From Dipylidium caninum (taxonomy: Eukaryota > Platyhelminthes > Cestoda > Cyclophyllidea > Dipylidiidae): DNA of 64,000 nt. Below, piece after piece: positions 24,801 to 38,200 of the stretch. The notes beneath the pieces are model-generated. The model saw only the letters and a list, made by a program, of their open reading frames with translations, was not told the DNA's origin and made no database searches. The first letter of the stretch is position 1; every line of letters starts with the position of its first letter. Location of the stretch: NCBI GenBank assembly GCA_017562135.1, contig QEYB01000266.1:248001-312000 (forward strand), written 5' to 3'. The translations under genes and the position numbers were made by a program.

Positions 24801-27800
24801 GGCGTGGGTGTGCCGTGTTCACGCAGACCAAAATTAGTTCACAGCACCGGTTATGTGGTTATTAACTCCAAAAAGCGCATGAGAATTGCACTACCAGTTC
24901 GGTCATCTCCTCGCCAATGTGCCCACCTCCGTCAGACTCCGCGTTAAGAGATTTTCATGGGGATTTTCACGCCCGAAAGACTAGTGTCTGATGCGAGGCT
25001 GTGGCGGGAAACACGAGGCCAGCGATACACCCGGCTACCTTTCTTCCAGATGGCAAAATCATCACTGGCTTCACTGGTTCTGGCCGAAGCGAAAGGGGTA
25101 TTAATTCTCTGTCTGCGCTGAGCCCGTAAGTCTGCATCTCGCTCGGCTGACACTCCCACCAAGGCGGGCCGGAGCCGACATGAGATGACGTGACGCCTTC
25201 TCGGCGCGAGGTCAACGCTGGGGCGCGCGGATAGTCTGCCAAATAATTTGTCGCGACTTCGCGTGTCACCGGCGTGTGTAGAACGCGACACTGTGTTTGT
25301 CGGTTGGCATCAAAGCGCAAATGGCAGTTCCTCTGCGCCTGACGGCCCTTGACGCCATCGGTCGACCATGCAGAGGCCTTGAGAGCACTGATTTCAAGGA
25401 GACGGCGTAGCGCCTCTCCCCGTCCGGTCTTTTCTTCCACGCGCTCGGGGCTGCTGCAACCTGCAGCAGACTTGTCTCAGGGCTCAGTCCACCACGCACC
25501 CTTCACAGATGCATCACACTCTGAGTCGACTTTATTTCTCGCACAAAAAGTATTTGGGTAGGGGAGACCACCGACTCCGGAGAGTTCTGTGCCCTGCTTG
25601 CGACTCCTTACTCCGGCGAGCGAGCCCTTCACTGGGGGGGGTTATTGCCAGCTACATGCCTCTTCGGGACAGCTCCTCATTTCCCGCCATATGTCACGGA
25701 CAAATCATTCCGTCACAGCACAACTAGCGCCCTTTCCATGTTGGTGGGGCACACGGCCTCCGAGGCAGCGCGGACAGAGCCCAAAACCCTCGTCCGAAAA
25801 AGCTTATCCCGCCAAACAAATGCGTCCCGGAGGTAGGGACACTCCTCGTCGTTATTTTCCCTCAGAACTGTAGGAAGGTGAAAATTCGAAGACGAGCTGT
25901 TAGTCCGTCAATCGTTTGGCTATTTGGGCGATTTCGTGGGAGGAGAATCTCAGTGAGGCCGCAACTTGTGCCGCCACCGCCCCCACTGACGGGCACTTGG
26001 GAACTCTCCTGGCAGCGGAACGCCGCCGGGTCGCGTTTCCTCGCCGGGTTTAGTCGCCACTCGACGGAAGAACATTCGTCTGGCAACGTCTTCAAACAGA
26101 CAACTGCTCGAGTGGTGACATTCTTTGCTTTCACCATCACCAGGTCCACCATTCCTCCCGTGCTCCACCGCATTCTCGTCGATTGCCCGGGTTGCGGGGT
26201 TGGGAGATGCAGACGGAAACTCGCCTATTCACCCGTATGTGATGGAGTTTCAGGCAAAAAGGATATTTGACGGAGCGCATAGCAACTCCGCCTCACCACC
26301 TTCCAGCCGATCCGAAAGCCCAACGGGCGTGGCGCGAGTTCCGCCTACCTCCAAGCGACCTGAACCCTTCGCACTCAGTGATGACGTCCGCGGGGAGTGG
26401 CTCTTATGCAATCTCGCCATCCTCGCAGTCGTCGCCGCCCCGCAATGAAAGGCGATTTGCCGAACTCCTGGACTTTTAATCATAGTTGCGATCGCGGATG
26501 CACCTTTTCACAAAGTTCACTTACGCCGGTGGCCCCACCCGAAGTAGCGCGTGGAAAACCCAGAGCCGCCAAGTCTTGTCAGAACAATTCAATTATGCGC
26601 GTGATGTAGGGGAACGTCGCCTCAGTCCTTGACTTTTCAGCTGTCAAAACTCACCCACCGCGTGGCGTGGGTGCATCACTGCCTCATGACGCCACAGTCA
26701 AGGCGGTTGTCAAACTCTCGGGGCTGCAGTTGGTGATGTGAAGGCAGCCAGAGTCACACGCGGATAGAAGGTGCAGGGAACTACGAGCGACGCGATGCTC
26801 TCATGTTTTGCAGCTTCTGCGAATTCTGCTGTCCATTCTAGGGCGAAAAAGGGGTGGGGATCTTTTGCCCAATTACTGCGTCGCAACTTCGAGGGGTGCC
26901 ACTTGCAGACTCGCTTTTGAGTGCCTGACTGCAGGACAAAGCACGCGCTGTTGAAGGAGTTTTGGTACGGGCACCGGGCAACAGCGACGCGACATGCGGC
27001 GTGCGGAAAAGCTCGAAGTGTGCCACCGTTTGCGTCCTCCGTCGTTCAAACCGCAGGATAGCCACATCTCCCCCTTTCTCATCCACTTTAGTTGGACACG
27101 TGATGCATTTGCCACTTGCACCAGCTGCCTTCGTGACTGGAGGTCGTGGGCCCGTGACACGCAACGCCTAAATGTCAATCGGCTTCCCGTTTGGAGGACG
27201 AACGGTTGCCCGCAGGTGACATCTGCCTCAGCGCTAGAGAAATGGGGCGACTGCCGTGTAGTGCCATGCAGACATTGTCGCAGTGTTTTGTTCGCCGGGC
27301 CACACACTTAAAACTCACACGAATTGCTCGACACACAGCAGCTGGCGGCTTGTTGGTTCTCCCGAGCGACACAGCGATAGGTGCGCAGGCAGTGGAGGAC
27401 GCGGACGCTACCTGGAGACTGCATGTGTCGACGCGGCCAGTCGAGAGGAGGAGAGAGTTGAGGGGCCTCCACCTTCCAGCGGGGTGTTATCGCACGCACG
27501 CGGGGCTCTGGAACTGCCTGCCTATGTTTCTCCTCTGTCCGGTTGTGCCCCCGGCGCCATGTGCAGGGAGGCATTATTTCGCGGACGGACAGGCAGATGG
27601 GGCAGTCAGGAGCGCATCAGGGCGCAGCACATTACCCTTATCCGGTCTTTGGTCCGCCACTCAAACGAGTCTGCCAGCTGCCCATGGCTAAACAACCTCA
27701 ATTGGAGCCAGTTCCATAAATCGGACGACATTAGGACGAATGAGTCGGCGGGCTCTGCTGCACTTCGGCGTCGGATCGACAAAAAAAAATTCCAGTGCCA

Positions 27801-30800
27801 CTGGAATTGTTCCGACGCAGAGACTCAGGTTCGATGATGCAATTTGCGAGACTATGGCCGAGGCCGTCATTCCCCCTGTTTTGGTTTAAGCTTAACTGCT
27901 CGTTGACGCAGAGCAGTGCGACTCGGCTGCTCTCAGTCTGTTCGCGCAGCTGCTCTGCCCGCGGGCCGGAGGAAAGCGGAAGAGGTGAGACTTTGGGACA
28001 ACCTCGTGTGTTGAAGGCTCCCACATGGTTTGGGCTTCAATCACCGGAAAAGCAGCCTGTGCGGCTGTTGCCGGGCCTTGACTGAGCTCGCTATTTCTCT
28101 CGTCCCACATGTACATGCTAATTTTGCTCGTCTCATCCGTTGTAGGTGCCTTGAACTGGAACAATAGAAGGCCTTCCCCTCCCTTGGCCCGGGACTGGGC
28201 GAGAGGGCGAGCGGCAGGAAATAGTGCAAGCGTTGGCCGCCTCGGCCCTTCGGACCCTCGTGCTTGTAGATTGGCGTGGGCGGACCGTGTCCCATGACTC
28301 CGGGAGGACGGCGCAGGCTTCGTGCCCTCTCGCTGGTTCGCATCGACGCTTCTCTCCATTTTCTCCCTTGGCAATGGCACGCGGCGCAGATGCTTTTGAT
28401 AATGTTAAAGTTTGCTGAGAAGGTCAGTGTCTAGACATCACATGCCTAGCGGCCTTCGCGACCAAGCCGAGTTTGTCGCAGGCGCGGGCTTCGTCTTGCT
28501 TTCTAGCATGCGGACTGGCGCCAGAAGGTGTCTTAGCCGGGGCCAGGCCGCAGTGATGCCCGCTTTCTGCCACGTGGCGAGTCCTGTCCCGCCGCTCGCG
28601 GCGTCCGAGGCCTGTTCGAGGATGCATCGGTGATCCCGGGTCCCGTCATGTTCCCTGTGGGCGAGGGTGTCGTACAAGAGCCAGTGCATTCGGTACACTA
28701 TCAATGATGCAAATGCATGAAATAAGCACTGGGCCGAAACCCGCCTCGGTGAAGCGATCTGGAGCGCTCGGAAGAGCGGAGGTGGTCAATACTAGCAGCT
28801 TTGGCACGCCGCCCGGGACCTGGGTGAGTCGCAGGGCAGCCTGTCGCTTCTCCTCCATTCGCTGCTTATGTAGCTCATGCGCCACATCACGGTTTTCATG
28901 CGCAAATCCATACGTCACACAAGCGTGACGGCGTAAGCTAGAATAGTGCCTTCACCGGGAAATGCAGTAAGGACGAAATGTCGAGTGTGAACTTAGAGGG
29001 ATGATGAAAATTTTGGCGCAGGCCTCATCCAGAAAGTGCGGAGGCCAGTGGGTTGTCGTCAGATGGACGGCGTGAAACCACACCACCCAGCGGGACTCGC
29101 GGGCGTGTGTCACTCGTCTCGGGTCGAGCGAGTGGCTCCCTTTTCGTGCCACTTCATGTGCTCAGATGAGTGGGGAAAAGCACGTGGGGCCGGCTTCGAG
29201 GCGAGTCTTCGCGACAGCGACCTGCTTGAGTGCAACCGCAAGGGACGTCCTCCGTTTGAGGCACCCAGGCGGCCATCGGAGGGCGGTAGGGGTCAGCCTC
29301 CGCCGCTGCGAGTGCTGGCGTCTCTTCCTCCCTTGGCTCTGTTTGCTCGTGCCTGTCGCGCGTCATAAAGGTGGTAAACAGGTCTGTCACCTAAGTGTAC
29401 TTTCGCACAACACGACATCATAAGTCGACATCTCAACGGGCGCGTTTAGGTGCGCCTGCGCCGGTTTTATTTCGCCCGAAGTCTCAGTGCGCCTGAGTAA
29501 AGCCTAACTTCGGGCGTAATCACGAGTGGATGGTAAGGAGCCGGATTTTATTTTTGGAAAAGTCCATCACCACTCCACGCGCGAAGAGACCAAGTCCCCT
29601 CCACTTGTTATGAGTCCTGGCCAAGCCAGGCCTTCCCTTATGGACTGCACCGACCTTTCCGACCTACGGAGGCACTTCTGTCTTGCGGGAGGGAGGCCTG
29701 GGCAGTCGAAGAGGCAGAAATTGCCATTTTGGGGGCCCCGGTTCTCCAAGCACGCGCACGGGTTGCTCTCCATCGTCAAAGGCGGGCCGGTGAGAGCCCA
29801 TTATCTGGACGAGTTGGTGCGGTGCGGCACCCGTGGGGTCGCCGGGCGTTCGTTTTCCTTCGTTCCACTATTACTGAGATCTAATTCTCCCCACAACTGC
29901 CAGCACCGCTCGTCAAGTTGGTAATTACGCGAATGGAGAACAAGGGGCTGCGATAAAAAAGAGGTGGTGCGTGCCTCCGCGCGCGCTTCCGTGCCCAGGG
30001 CTTCCCACCCATTTTCGCTTCAGCCCACTCCTTTTGTGTCAACTCTCACGACGCTCCGACATCACGCACCTGCGTTCACCGCGGCCACCTCACTGTGCGC
30101 AGACCATTAAACGTTAATTAGGTCCGCCCTGGATTGTCGAGCGTGTTCTGAGGCGGCCTCGACGCGCGTCCTCGTCGTCCTGTCCTCTCCCCCTGGCGCG
30201 GGCTTTGACGTGCTGGCGGCGGAGGCCTGATGCGTGACGCGTGAGAGCTCCTCCTGTCTTCCCCTCCCGTAAACAACATACACTTCCGATGTGGGAAGAC
30301 ATTTACGAGGCAGAAGTAAGTCATCTTTCTTATCACCTCACATTGCGAGGGGAGGTGAAGGAAGGAACGGCCTCAGTTGAAATTTCAAGGCGGGCATTAA
30401 CAACTTTGAGGATCCCATAGCCCCCCAAGACGGCCGAACTTTTGCCCCCCGCAGCGATAGGAAATTTCAGAGCGCAACTACGACTTAGCGGGAGTAGAGC
30501 AGAATTATTCCATCGTAGGACGGTCGTCTGAGGTCCACTTAGCGGTGAAATGGGCCGCAACGGGCGTGGGTGAGGTGGCGTCACATCTCAAGCACCCCCT
30601 AGCCCCAATCCACCGCAGGCGATAAGTTGTAAGACGTGAGTGCTCCTTGATTCGTAGTCTTTCTGGACTGTTTGGTGGTCCACTCCAAGAAATTTTAGCA
30701 TTGATGGATTAACACAGCACATAAGACAACGTCACCTTCAATCTTGGTTACTCGCGCCCTGGTGCGGGATGTCCATTCGAGACGGGGAAGGAGGGAGGAG

Positions 30801-31595
30801 GAAGAGTTTGTGTTGAGGGATCACCCAATCACTGACGGGACGCGAACAGCAGAGGCGGATGGGACTCAACGATCTGACCGTTGCCTCCTCTGGCTGCCCT
30901 CCTGACTCGCCTCCTCATTTATGCGTTTATTTTGGCGTTTTAGCCACTTCTCGGCTCGGAGACAGCACCATCCACTTCGGAGCCGTTGGCCGGCTGGACA
31001 CGCTGGATGGTTTGTGGCGGGGGGCGACGGGCGACGGGGCGTGGAGCCACCTCCGCGCTTGGCAACTGTCTGACGCCATCGGTTGGTAAACATGGTCGCT
31101 ATTTAGCGTTGAATACAGTCACTACACGGAAAAACGGAAGCCCTTACTCCCGCAGCGAGCTGGCAACGCGACCGAGACAAGCTCGCAAGCCGCACACGCG
31201 TCAGCCGCCACGAAAACACTCGGTCGAGGACGTTTTAGAAACCCACGAGGCCCGTCTCCAACGCGCTTCTCCGGCGATCCTCGACATTTCCCCAGAGAAT
31301 CACTCGCTCTGCCTGTTCACGAACAACCCCCCACATCAAAAAGGCACGACAGAACGACGTCGAAGGGTCGCATCATTCGCCACGTCCAATTCTCACGCAT
31401 CGAGAGATAGAGGACGCGTTCTTCTCGGCAGAGCGATTCGACACACTCGGACGAGTCTAACCCGCCCCATCCCAAAAAGGCGACAAAAACGGGCAGTAGG
31501 AAGAAAGCATGCTTATTTGGGGTGTGAAAAACGAGAGCCATCGACGGATTTTATTACATAGCAGTGGTTGTGCCGACTGATCAATTGTTTGGGAA

Positions 31596-32140
31596 TGGAG
31601 CATCAGCACAGAAAGGGAGTGGGGAGGAGAGCGAAGAGAAAGAAATGACTCTACAGATACAGAAAACGCACACACGCATGCAAATATGCGCGCGACAAAC
31701 GAATGCTGGTGGAGAAGAAATGGGCTGACAATGAAAGAAAGGGCGGGCAGGACCCGGGGACATGAGGGAGACATAACAACGAAGCGGATAAAAATGGTCG
31801 AGGACAGGAAAGACAACAGAGGTGACGACGACGTCGGTGAGGCCGAGTGCGCGCGGGCAAGGTACCGAAGTGAGCGCAACCCCACATGGCAGCGATGGGA
31901 AATCGAGTAAAAACTGGTTAACGCCTGTAGAGTACACAAAATAAATGAATGAGATGGGACGTGGGGGTGTGTACAATACGCGTGCGCGTGGAAGGGGCAC
32001 AGGAGGCGGGCGGATGGGAACGCACGGGTGGGGTGAGACGCGTGCAAGGAGGAGGACTGCTGCCTTGGGCGGTTCAAAGAGAGAGCGAGGAGAGGAGGAA
32101 GAGACATATAGACACACACACACAAAGGGACGGAAAATGA
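31596..32140 (-). repeat. strand-asymmetric purine-rich segment, likely CNOT6 3' UTR
   Basis: On the plus strand this segment is heavily A/G with GAGA, GGGA and ACAC runs, so the CNOT6 transcript would be C/U-rich here. It follows the CNOT6 stop (32264) on the minus strand. The next minus-strand AATAAA (plus TTTATT) is at about 31550-31555, which would make a 3' UTR of about 710 nt. Confidence 0.45.
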
Positions 32141-32263
32141 GTTGATGAGTGCTGAGGTCTAGTTTGATAATTTTAATTTATATACATTTGTAACGGCGCA
32201 TCCCCTAGAATACGTCCTTGTGCCCACGTGATTCAACACCTGCTCTGTCGCAGCCGACACTGA

Positions 32264-35200
32264 TTAGCGCTTGCCCTGTTTTTGCCGCGCACCAGACGAT
32301 CCCTTCGGCTTCGGACTGTTCGTGGCAGAGGAGGCAGGAGCCGCGTTTACAGTACTGGACGCGGCGCCGGGAGTCGTATTGCTGGAAGTGGCAGACAGGC
32401 TCATGGCTGTGGGCGATGCTGCTATGGAGGCGTTAGCAACAGCAGTGAGGGAGTTTGGGATGCTTGGCGTCGATGCTTCGGCCGAGTCCGCGATCGCCAG
32501 ACCGCGGCCAGACTGCGCAAGTAAGTCGAGCTCAACCAACAGCGAAAAGTGGTCTGAAGGCACGTGAATATGAGGACATCCCAACACCCGTTCCTGCTCG
32601 AACCAGGCGTCGGGGATCTGATCCAGACTGCCCAACAGACGAAAATGGTTCCGCGAAAAAAAGACGTAGTCAATCATGCCTTTGAAGTCGTATCTACAAG
32701 TCAGTAGGAGGCACGAGTCATTCAACTCCCACATCAAAAAGATTTCACTAAAGGATGGCGCAAAGCAGGCCAGAGTAAACACGATATCCTCGGAGGGATA
32801 TTGCCGAAAAACTGGACGAACTTACGTGAGATTGGTGATCTTCATACCATCAGTGTTGGCCCGATAAGCGCGGTCAAAGTTGAAGCGATGACGCACAATG
32901 TTGCCCTCATACGCCCACTTTTCCAACAGCTTCCAGTCCTCAAAGTGGTAATTGAAACCGAAGTTAAGGAATTCCATGTGGCTGGCGGGAACACTGCCAG
33001 TGGAGAGGTACTCGACCACACCTGAATGGGGGAGGGAGTTAAAATCGCCGCAGAGAATCACAGGCATCCGAGAAGCACCCGAGGCCAATTTCCCGTCTCC
33101 ACCAAACCGTTCCAAGCGGGACCACAGCTCAGCAGTCCACAAAATAGTTTGAATCAACTTAACGTCGGAGTGCTCCGGGTCCCAGTGGATGTGGCCCGTT
33201 GTGACACAGAACCTGCGACAATTCGAACCTTGGAGAAAGACAGAAGTTGGTGAGGCTTATTCATCTACAGCAATTATGAAAAGTTTGCCGGTGTTATTAA
33301 ACCGGTTATTTCAACGAATTGATTGCACACACTTCTATGGTAGACGTATCTATTTACAAGCATATGCGCATACACCGCCTTCACTCGGTCCTGACAACGT
33401 GAGATGTAAAGTGAGCCAACGGAATTGGTCCGCAGAAACCCCACGTCGAAAAACAGCAACGATGATTCTACTCAACCAACTTTGCATATCAAAGAGGGAG
33501 GAGTAAGGAATGATAAATAAATAAGGGACGCACCTCCTTCCTTAATCTCCAGGACCACACCAATGGCGACATTGTCACGAGTCATGACCCGATTAAGAAG
33601 CAGAGCCGAGGGTTTGTCGGCAACGGAGGAGCAAGAAATCATAAATTCATGATGAAATTCAGCCACTTTAGTAAACTTTTCCGAGAGCCAGAAAATAGCG
33701 CAACCGTCAACTTTGCGCGCCAACGCTGGTTCCATCGTGCGCGAGCGTGATTTTGGTAGGAAAATACCCTCATAGTTGTTCTTGCCCAACTCGGGCACAA
33801 ACACGGTCTCAAACTGATCGGTGTCAATCTCTTGTAGGCAGATTATGTTCGGGCAATACTGTCGCAGCTCCTCCAGGATGCCTCTGCGCCGGTACTCCCA
33901 GTCGATTGCCCAGCTGGGACAGTAGGGGTACTGCGTGTGGGTCGCGTAGTTGGCACTCAACACGTTGTAGCACATCACCGTAAGTCGGTCTGCAATGACA
34001 TCGAGAAACCAGAGATAAAAATAATGCACGAGTGTGAGTAACCCGTCAACATCACAGCGACGTCAAAATCAATTGAGTGAGGATTTGTTCTTTTAAAAAC
34101 AATTATATGTTAGTGACCTGTGACCCTGTATGTAATGCTAATTAAAAAAAAACATCAAACCAATTAGTGAGGCGCTGCACGACCTGGAAGGGTGGAGTCG
34201 GAAAAATAGTCCGATGAGTCACCACCATGACCCGTCAACCGTGTTCGTGTCATGACTACCCTCCCACTCCCCCCGCCCGCGATCTGACGAATGTTGACCT
34301 CAACACAATGACCTTCGGCTTAATGCTAACAGAGGCCAGCCAACCGAAAGGGCGTGCGCACGTCGCCCTGTCGCCACTACCACCGCTGTCTTGAGACGCC
34401 CTCGTCTCAGACATAAACATTACTGGAAAAAGGCACACAGAAGCATTACGCAGAAAAGGGGGACAGGAGAACAGAGTAGAAGCACTCACATCCATTCCTC
34501 GAGGGGGTCCCAAACTGGCGCCACTGCCGACGGGGAGGAGCAGAGCCTATGTCTGAAAGAACGAAAAAGACGTTAAATTGTGGCAGGAAGCAGTACACGA
34601 CCCTGGAGAGAGGCTTACGATTGGGGGGATTCGATAAACGGCACTGCATACGTTTTGGGCGAACTGCAGTGGCCTAAGGCTGGGGGAATAGTCAATGGGA
34701 CAGGTATAGGCACAGAGGGAAAATGCACAGGGCGGACCGGCGGAGAGGCAAATACGGTTTTACGCGCGCGATGTCGATCGGACATCGGATGTGGTCTAAC
34801 TCGGTTTGCATTAAATCCCGCCAGAGGTTTTGGAAAAACTGGATCATCGTGGAGTGAAAGACTAGCGGTGAGAGGCGATAATTGTTCCACTGAGTAGGAA
34901 ACATCGTGGCCAGTTAGGTCGATCATAACATTTCTGCAGGGTTCATAATTCAGAAAGCGTCCATCCTCCACCATATCGCACGAGGAAGGGTGCCATTTTG
35001 TTGAGGAGTAACCGGAGTGATGCGAATTGAAAGATTGTGTGGGTTGATCAAATGGATACCATCCAGGAGGGAATATCATCGGGCAAACTAGTGTATTCCT
35101 CACCACGGCAGTTGGTGTCGGTAAACGAAAATAGTTTGCGGCTTTGATCTCAGGCTCAGGAGATTTATCCGAGTTACGACGACTGTCTAGTGATTCAGTT

Positions 35201-38200
35201 GATAAACAGGAATCCCAAGAGCTCCGTTTCAAGCGGTCTCGTCGATAGCGTCGATTATTTCGCTGTTGTGGAGGAACGTTTGACTGAAATTTGCTGGCAT
35301 TCAAAGAATTAGTACTCTCGCAACTGCTCAAAGATTCGCTCCCCGTGACCACCGCCGAATCAGGAGGGCTAAAGTGATTGAGCTCTGACTTTGACTGAGA
35401 CTTCTGTCGAACGAAGCATTTTGAGGACTTCACTCTCGATCGAAACTCGTTCTGGTCCGAGGGAGTCCGAGTGCGAGCCTTTGCTAGCTCCGATGGGTTG
35501 CTATTCAAACGGAACTGCATTTCGTCGCCCACAGACTGGTAAACACGCGAGCACCCCCGATGCCCACCAGGGAGATATGCCGTTGCTTGCCGCGGCCGTT
35601 GATTAAATAGGCGAGCGTAAGGAGCTTAGTAGTAGTCACAGCCCCGGAGCCAATAGGCGCGCGAGATGTAAGTGCGTCAGCGGGGGAGTTGAGCCAATCA
35701 GTGATGTCTGTACTTTTCATGTCAGCGTCAACGCTTGCGAAGGTCAGTCAGACGGTTAAAATATTGGTCAGTAAAAATTACGATTATCTCAAAACGAAGC
35801 ATCGAACTGCTCGACTTGTACATACAAAAACTAACGCAAACGAAAACGAGGCTTCAAATGGAGCATAAAACAAGGAGACCAATAAAGAGGCTAATTTGGA
35901 GAGAAAATGCAGATTTTAAATTAATTTCAGTGAACACAAAAACACTTTAGTCTGGAGGTTATCTTGAAATTGCGAGGAAACAAGACGAAAGGTCAGCTTA
36001 GTGGATGGGGCCGCTAGTTGGTAAATCAAGCTAAATACGGAGACTTTAAGTGAGGATGATTAAACCGGTGGCATCAGCACACGGTAACTCTTTAGGTTGC
36101 GTGCCTCTGGCGGTCTTCCCGGCACACATTTTCGCCTGGAAGTCTGGCCCATAGGCAACTGAGAGATTCGCCGCCCGAAATTAAAATAGTGTAACTATAA
36201 ATTCAGGCTTCAATTACGGAAAATATTCTCATTCAGTAGTCCCCACAGCCGGTATTATAGTAAAATTAGCAGTAGCACGCCTTTTGAGACGACAAGTAGA
36301 TTAGACGTGCCCATGTTCAATGTCCCAAGACGCTACTTAAAAGTGTTTACTGACAAACACGAGTAAACATTGTTAATCACACACAGTGAGCAGCAACAAC
36401 AGCCGCAAGAAGTAGTGTCGACCAAGAAAAAAGCACAAGGGATGTGGCAAATCGGAGGATGTAGCTTTAAATAACGAAAAAGGGAACAGCTGTGTACCGC
36501 AAGATTGTTCTTTTAGTGTGACCGAAGAAAGGCGTTGTCGGTGCTTAGTGGTGCCTCACAGGGAGGCGTCGTTCAGCAATCAGAATGCCAGTTCATGGAC
36601 AGACCATTTAAAAGGTAGTTTATACGAGGACGAATAGACGAATTGGTGTAGGCGATACTACACCGTCAGTTCGTGACGTGAGATCAAAGTGAAAAAGGTT
36701 AGAATGTGGGTGACGGGTTATGCGCTGAGAGGCATCATCACCGCCATCTTAGGTCCAATGCGAGTGAATTCAAACGTGGGAAAAAGTGCCAAATTGACAA
36801 ACTGCACCACCTACGCTGTTGAGAGTAGATGTCGAGGTAGTGCCGAACCAATCGCCGAACGTAGGGTTCAGTTCCATCGCCGTAAAGCGCTACTGACTCC
36901 TGACTCAATGGGTTGTTTTGAAGGTCTAGAAGAGATATTACAAAAATAATAGTAATAACGAGGTACAAAGCTGGGAGTCAGACACAATCCGCACAAATAA
37001 GACTTTCGTTTGCTCCACTAAAGTTATTTTCCACCCCAGTGGGTGATAATGTAGGTGTCAGGGAGAAGGTCGAAAAAGGAAGACAAAGGAAAAAAAGGAC
37101 AGTGGAAAATACCACGATGCGAAGAAAAAGCATGCAAGTGCTCATAGCAGTTGTGTTAAACCAACAATGGTGTACATCCAGGAGCTACATGTAAAACCAG
37201 CTACGCAGAACAGGAGCCGTTCAGAATGGACATGTAACTAATGATGGGACGGGAAAGATGGCGTAATGGATTAAAATAAAATGCCTGAGGAAAAGTCGGA
37301 ATACAACAATATCAGCGGAAAAGGGTAAATGAAATGCACCGAAAAAAAATAATTGAACTTGTTCACATCCAATCAGAACGGTCAATTTTAGTCAAGCACA
37401 CACACACACACACAATGTTAGAAAAAACTCGAAACCACTAGAATCAACCATAGTTACGTAATCTAAAGCCTGTGAAAAACGTTTTTGGGAGCAAGAACAA
37501 ATCTCCAGGGGTCTGAGACCACAAAAACGCGGGCGAAGCATAAGGGAATTCCTAGTGCCTTGAAAAACAGTCTGGTGTTTGTACACCCACACGAGGACAG
37601 ACGCACCGGCTCAACGCTAAGATGCACCGCGCAGTGACGGGGAAATGTGACAATGGGTTGGGACTGGCAAACACAAACCTATTCAAAAGCAGTAGAAAGT
37701 TTTGTCATTCGGGTTTTGTAGCGTGCGTTTGTGTGCATCACACAAGCCATGGCGGTAACGCTATCAACGAGCGCAGGGTCGGGTCGCAGTTGATGGGTCG
37801 ACACATGCTCCACCCACCCTCGAGGAATGCTAATTAACTAGTGCAAGTGGTTGGTGTGATAGCTCTCCAGTCTCTCAGACATAAAATGTATAGGGAGTGT
37901 TTAAAGCATAGTGAACTATGTGTTGACGAAGCTGCCATTTTCACTATCTGCCACTGACCAGGACAGGGACGTGGCTCACTTGAGCAGACGATTAATACGG
38001 AGTCGTTGGGTGTGCGGGGAATGATGAAGGAGATAAAAAAAATTAAAATGAAGGTCACTCTTTGACATCGTAGAAGTACACGTCCGTGTGTCCACAAATG
38101 CCCGTACGCGCGTCCATTCACACATTCGCAAAAAAACAACCAGTATAAAACATTTAGTAACAATAGCATAAATCTTAGAGAATAGCTTCTAATAACAAAG

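Larger units (their letters stand above)
18907..32263. other. 13 kb gene-poor, GC-rich stretch
   Basis: No exon with recognisable homology was found on either strand. The first 600 bp include the LANCL 3' UTR with AATAAA at 19502-19507. From about 20 to 31 kb the DNA is rich in G+C and in CpG, so many chance open frames appear (for example 231 codons at 19568-20263 and 203 at 27191-27837 in two overlapping frames). They encode Arg/Pro/Ser-rich strings without domain character and overlap in several frames at once. A G-run lies near 21862-21882. The stretch may hold regulatory DNA, decayed repeats, or introns of an unrecognised gene. Confidence 0.5.

Noticed and set aside
27191..27837. Two overlapping plus-strand ORFs of 166 and 184 codons
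   Set aside because: Both frames are open at once in GC-rich DNA, with unrecognisable Arg/Ser/Ala-rich products. At most one could be real and neither has support.
31457..32125. 222-codon minus-strand ORF rich in Ser, Pro and Leu
   Set aside because: It arises from translating the pyrimidine-rich strand of a purine tract downstream of CNOT6 and a second frame is equally long; low-complexity artefact.
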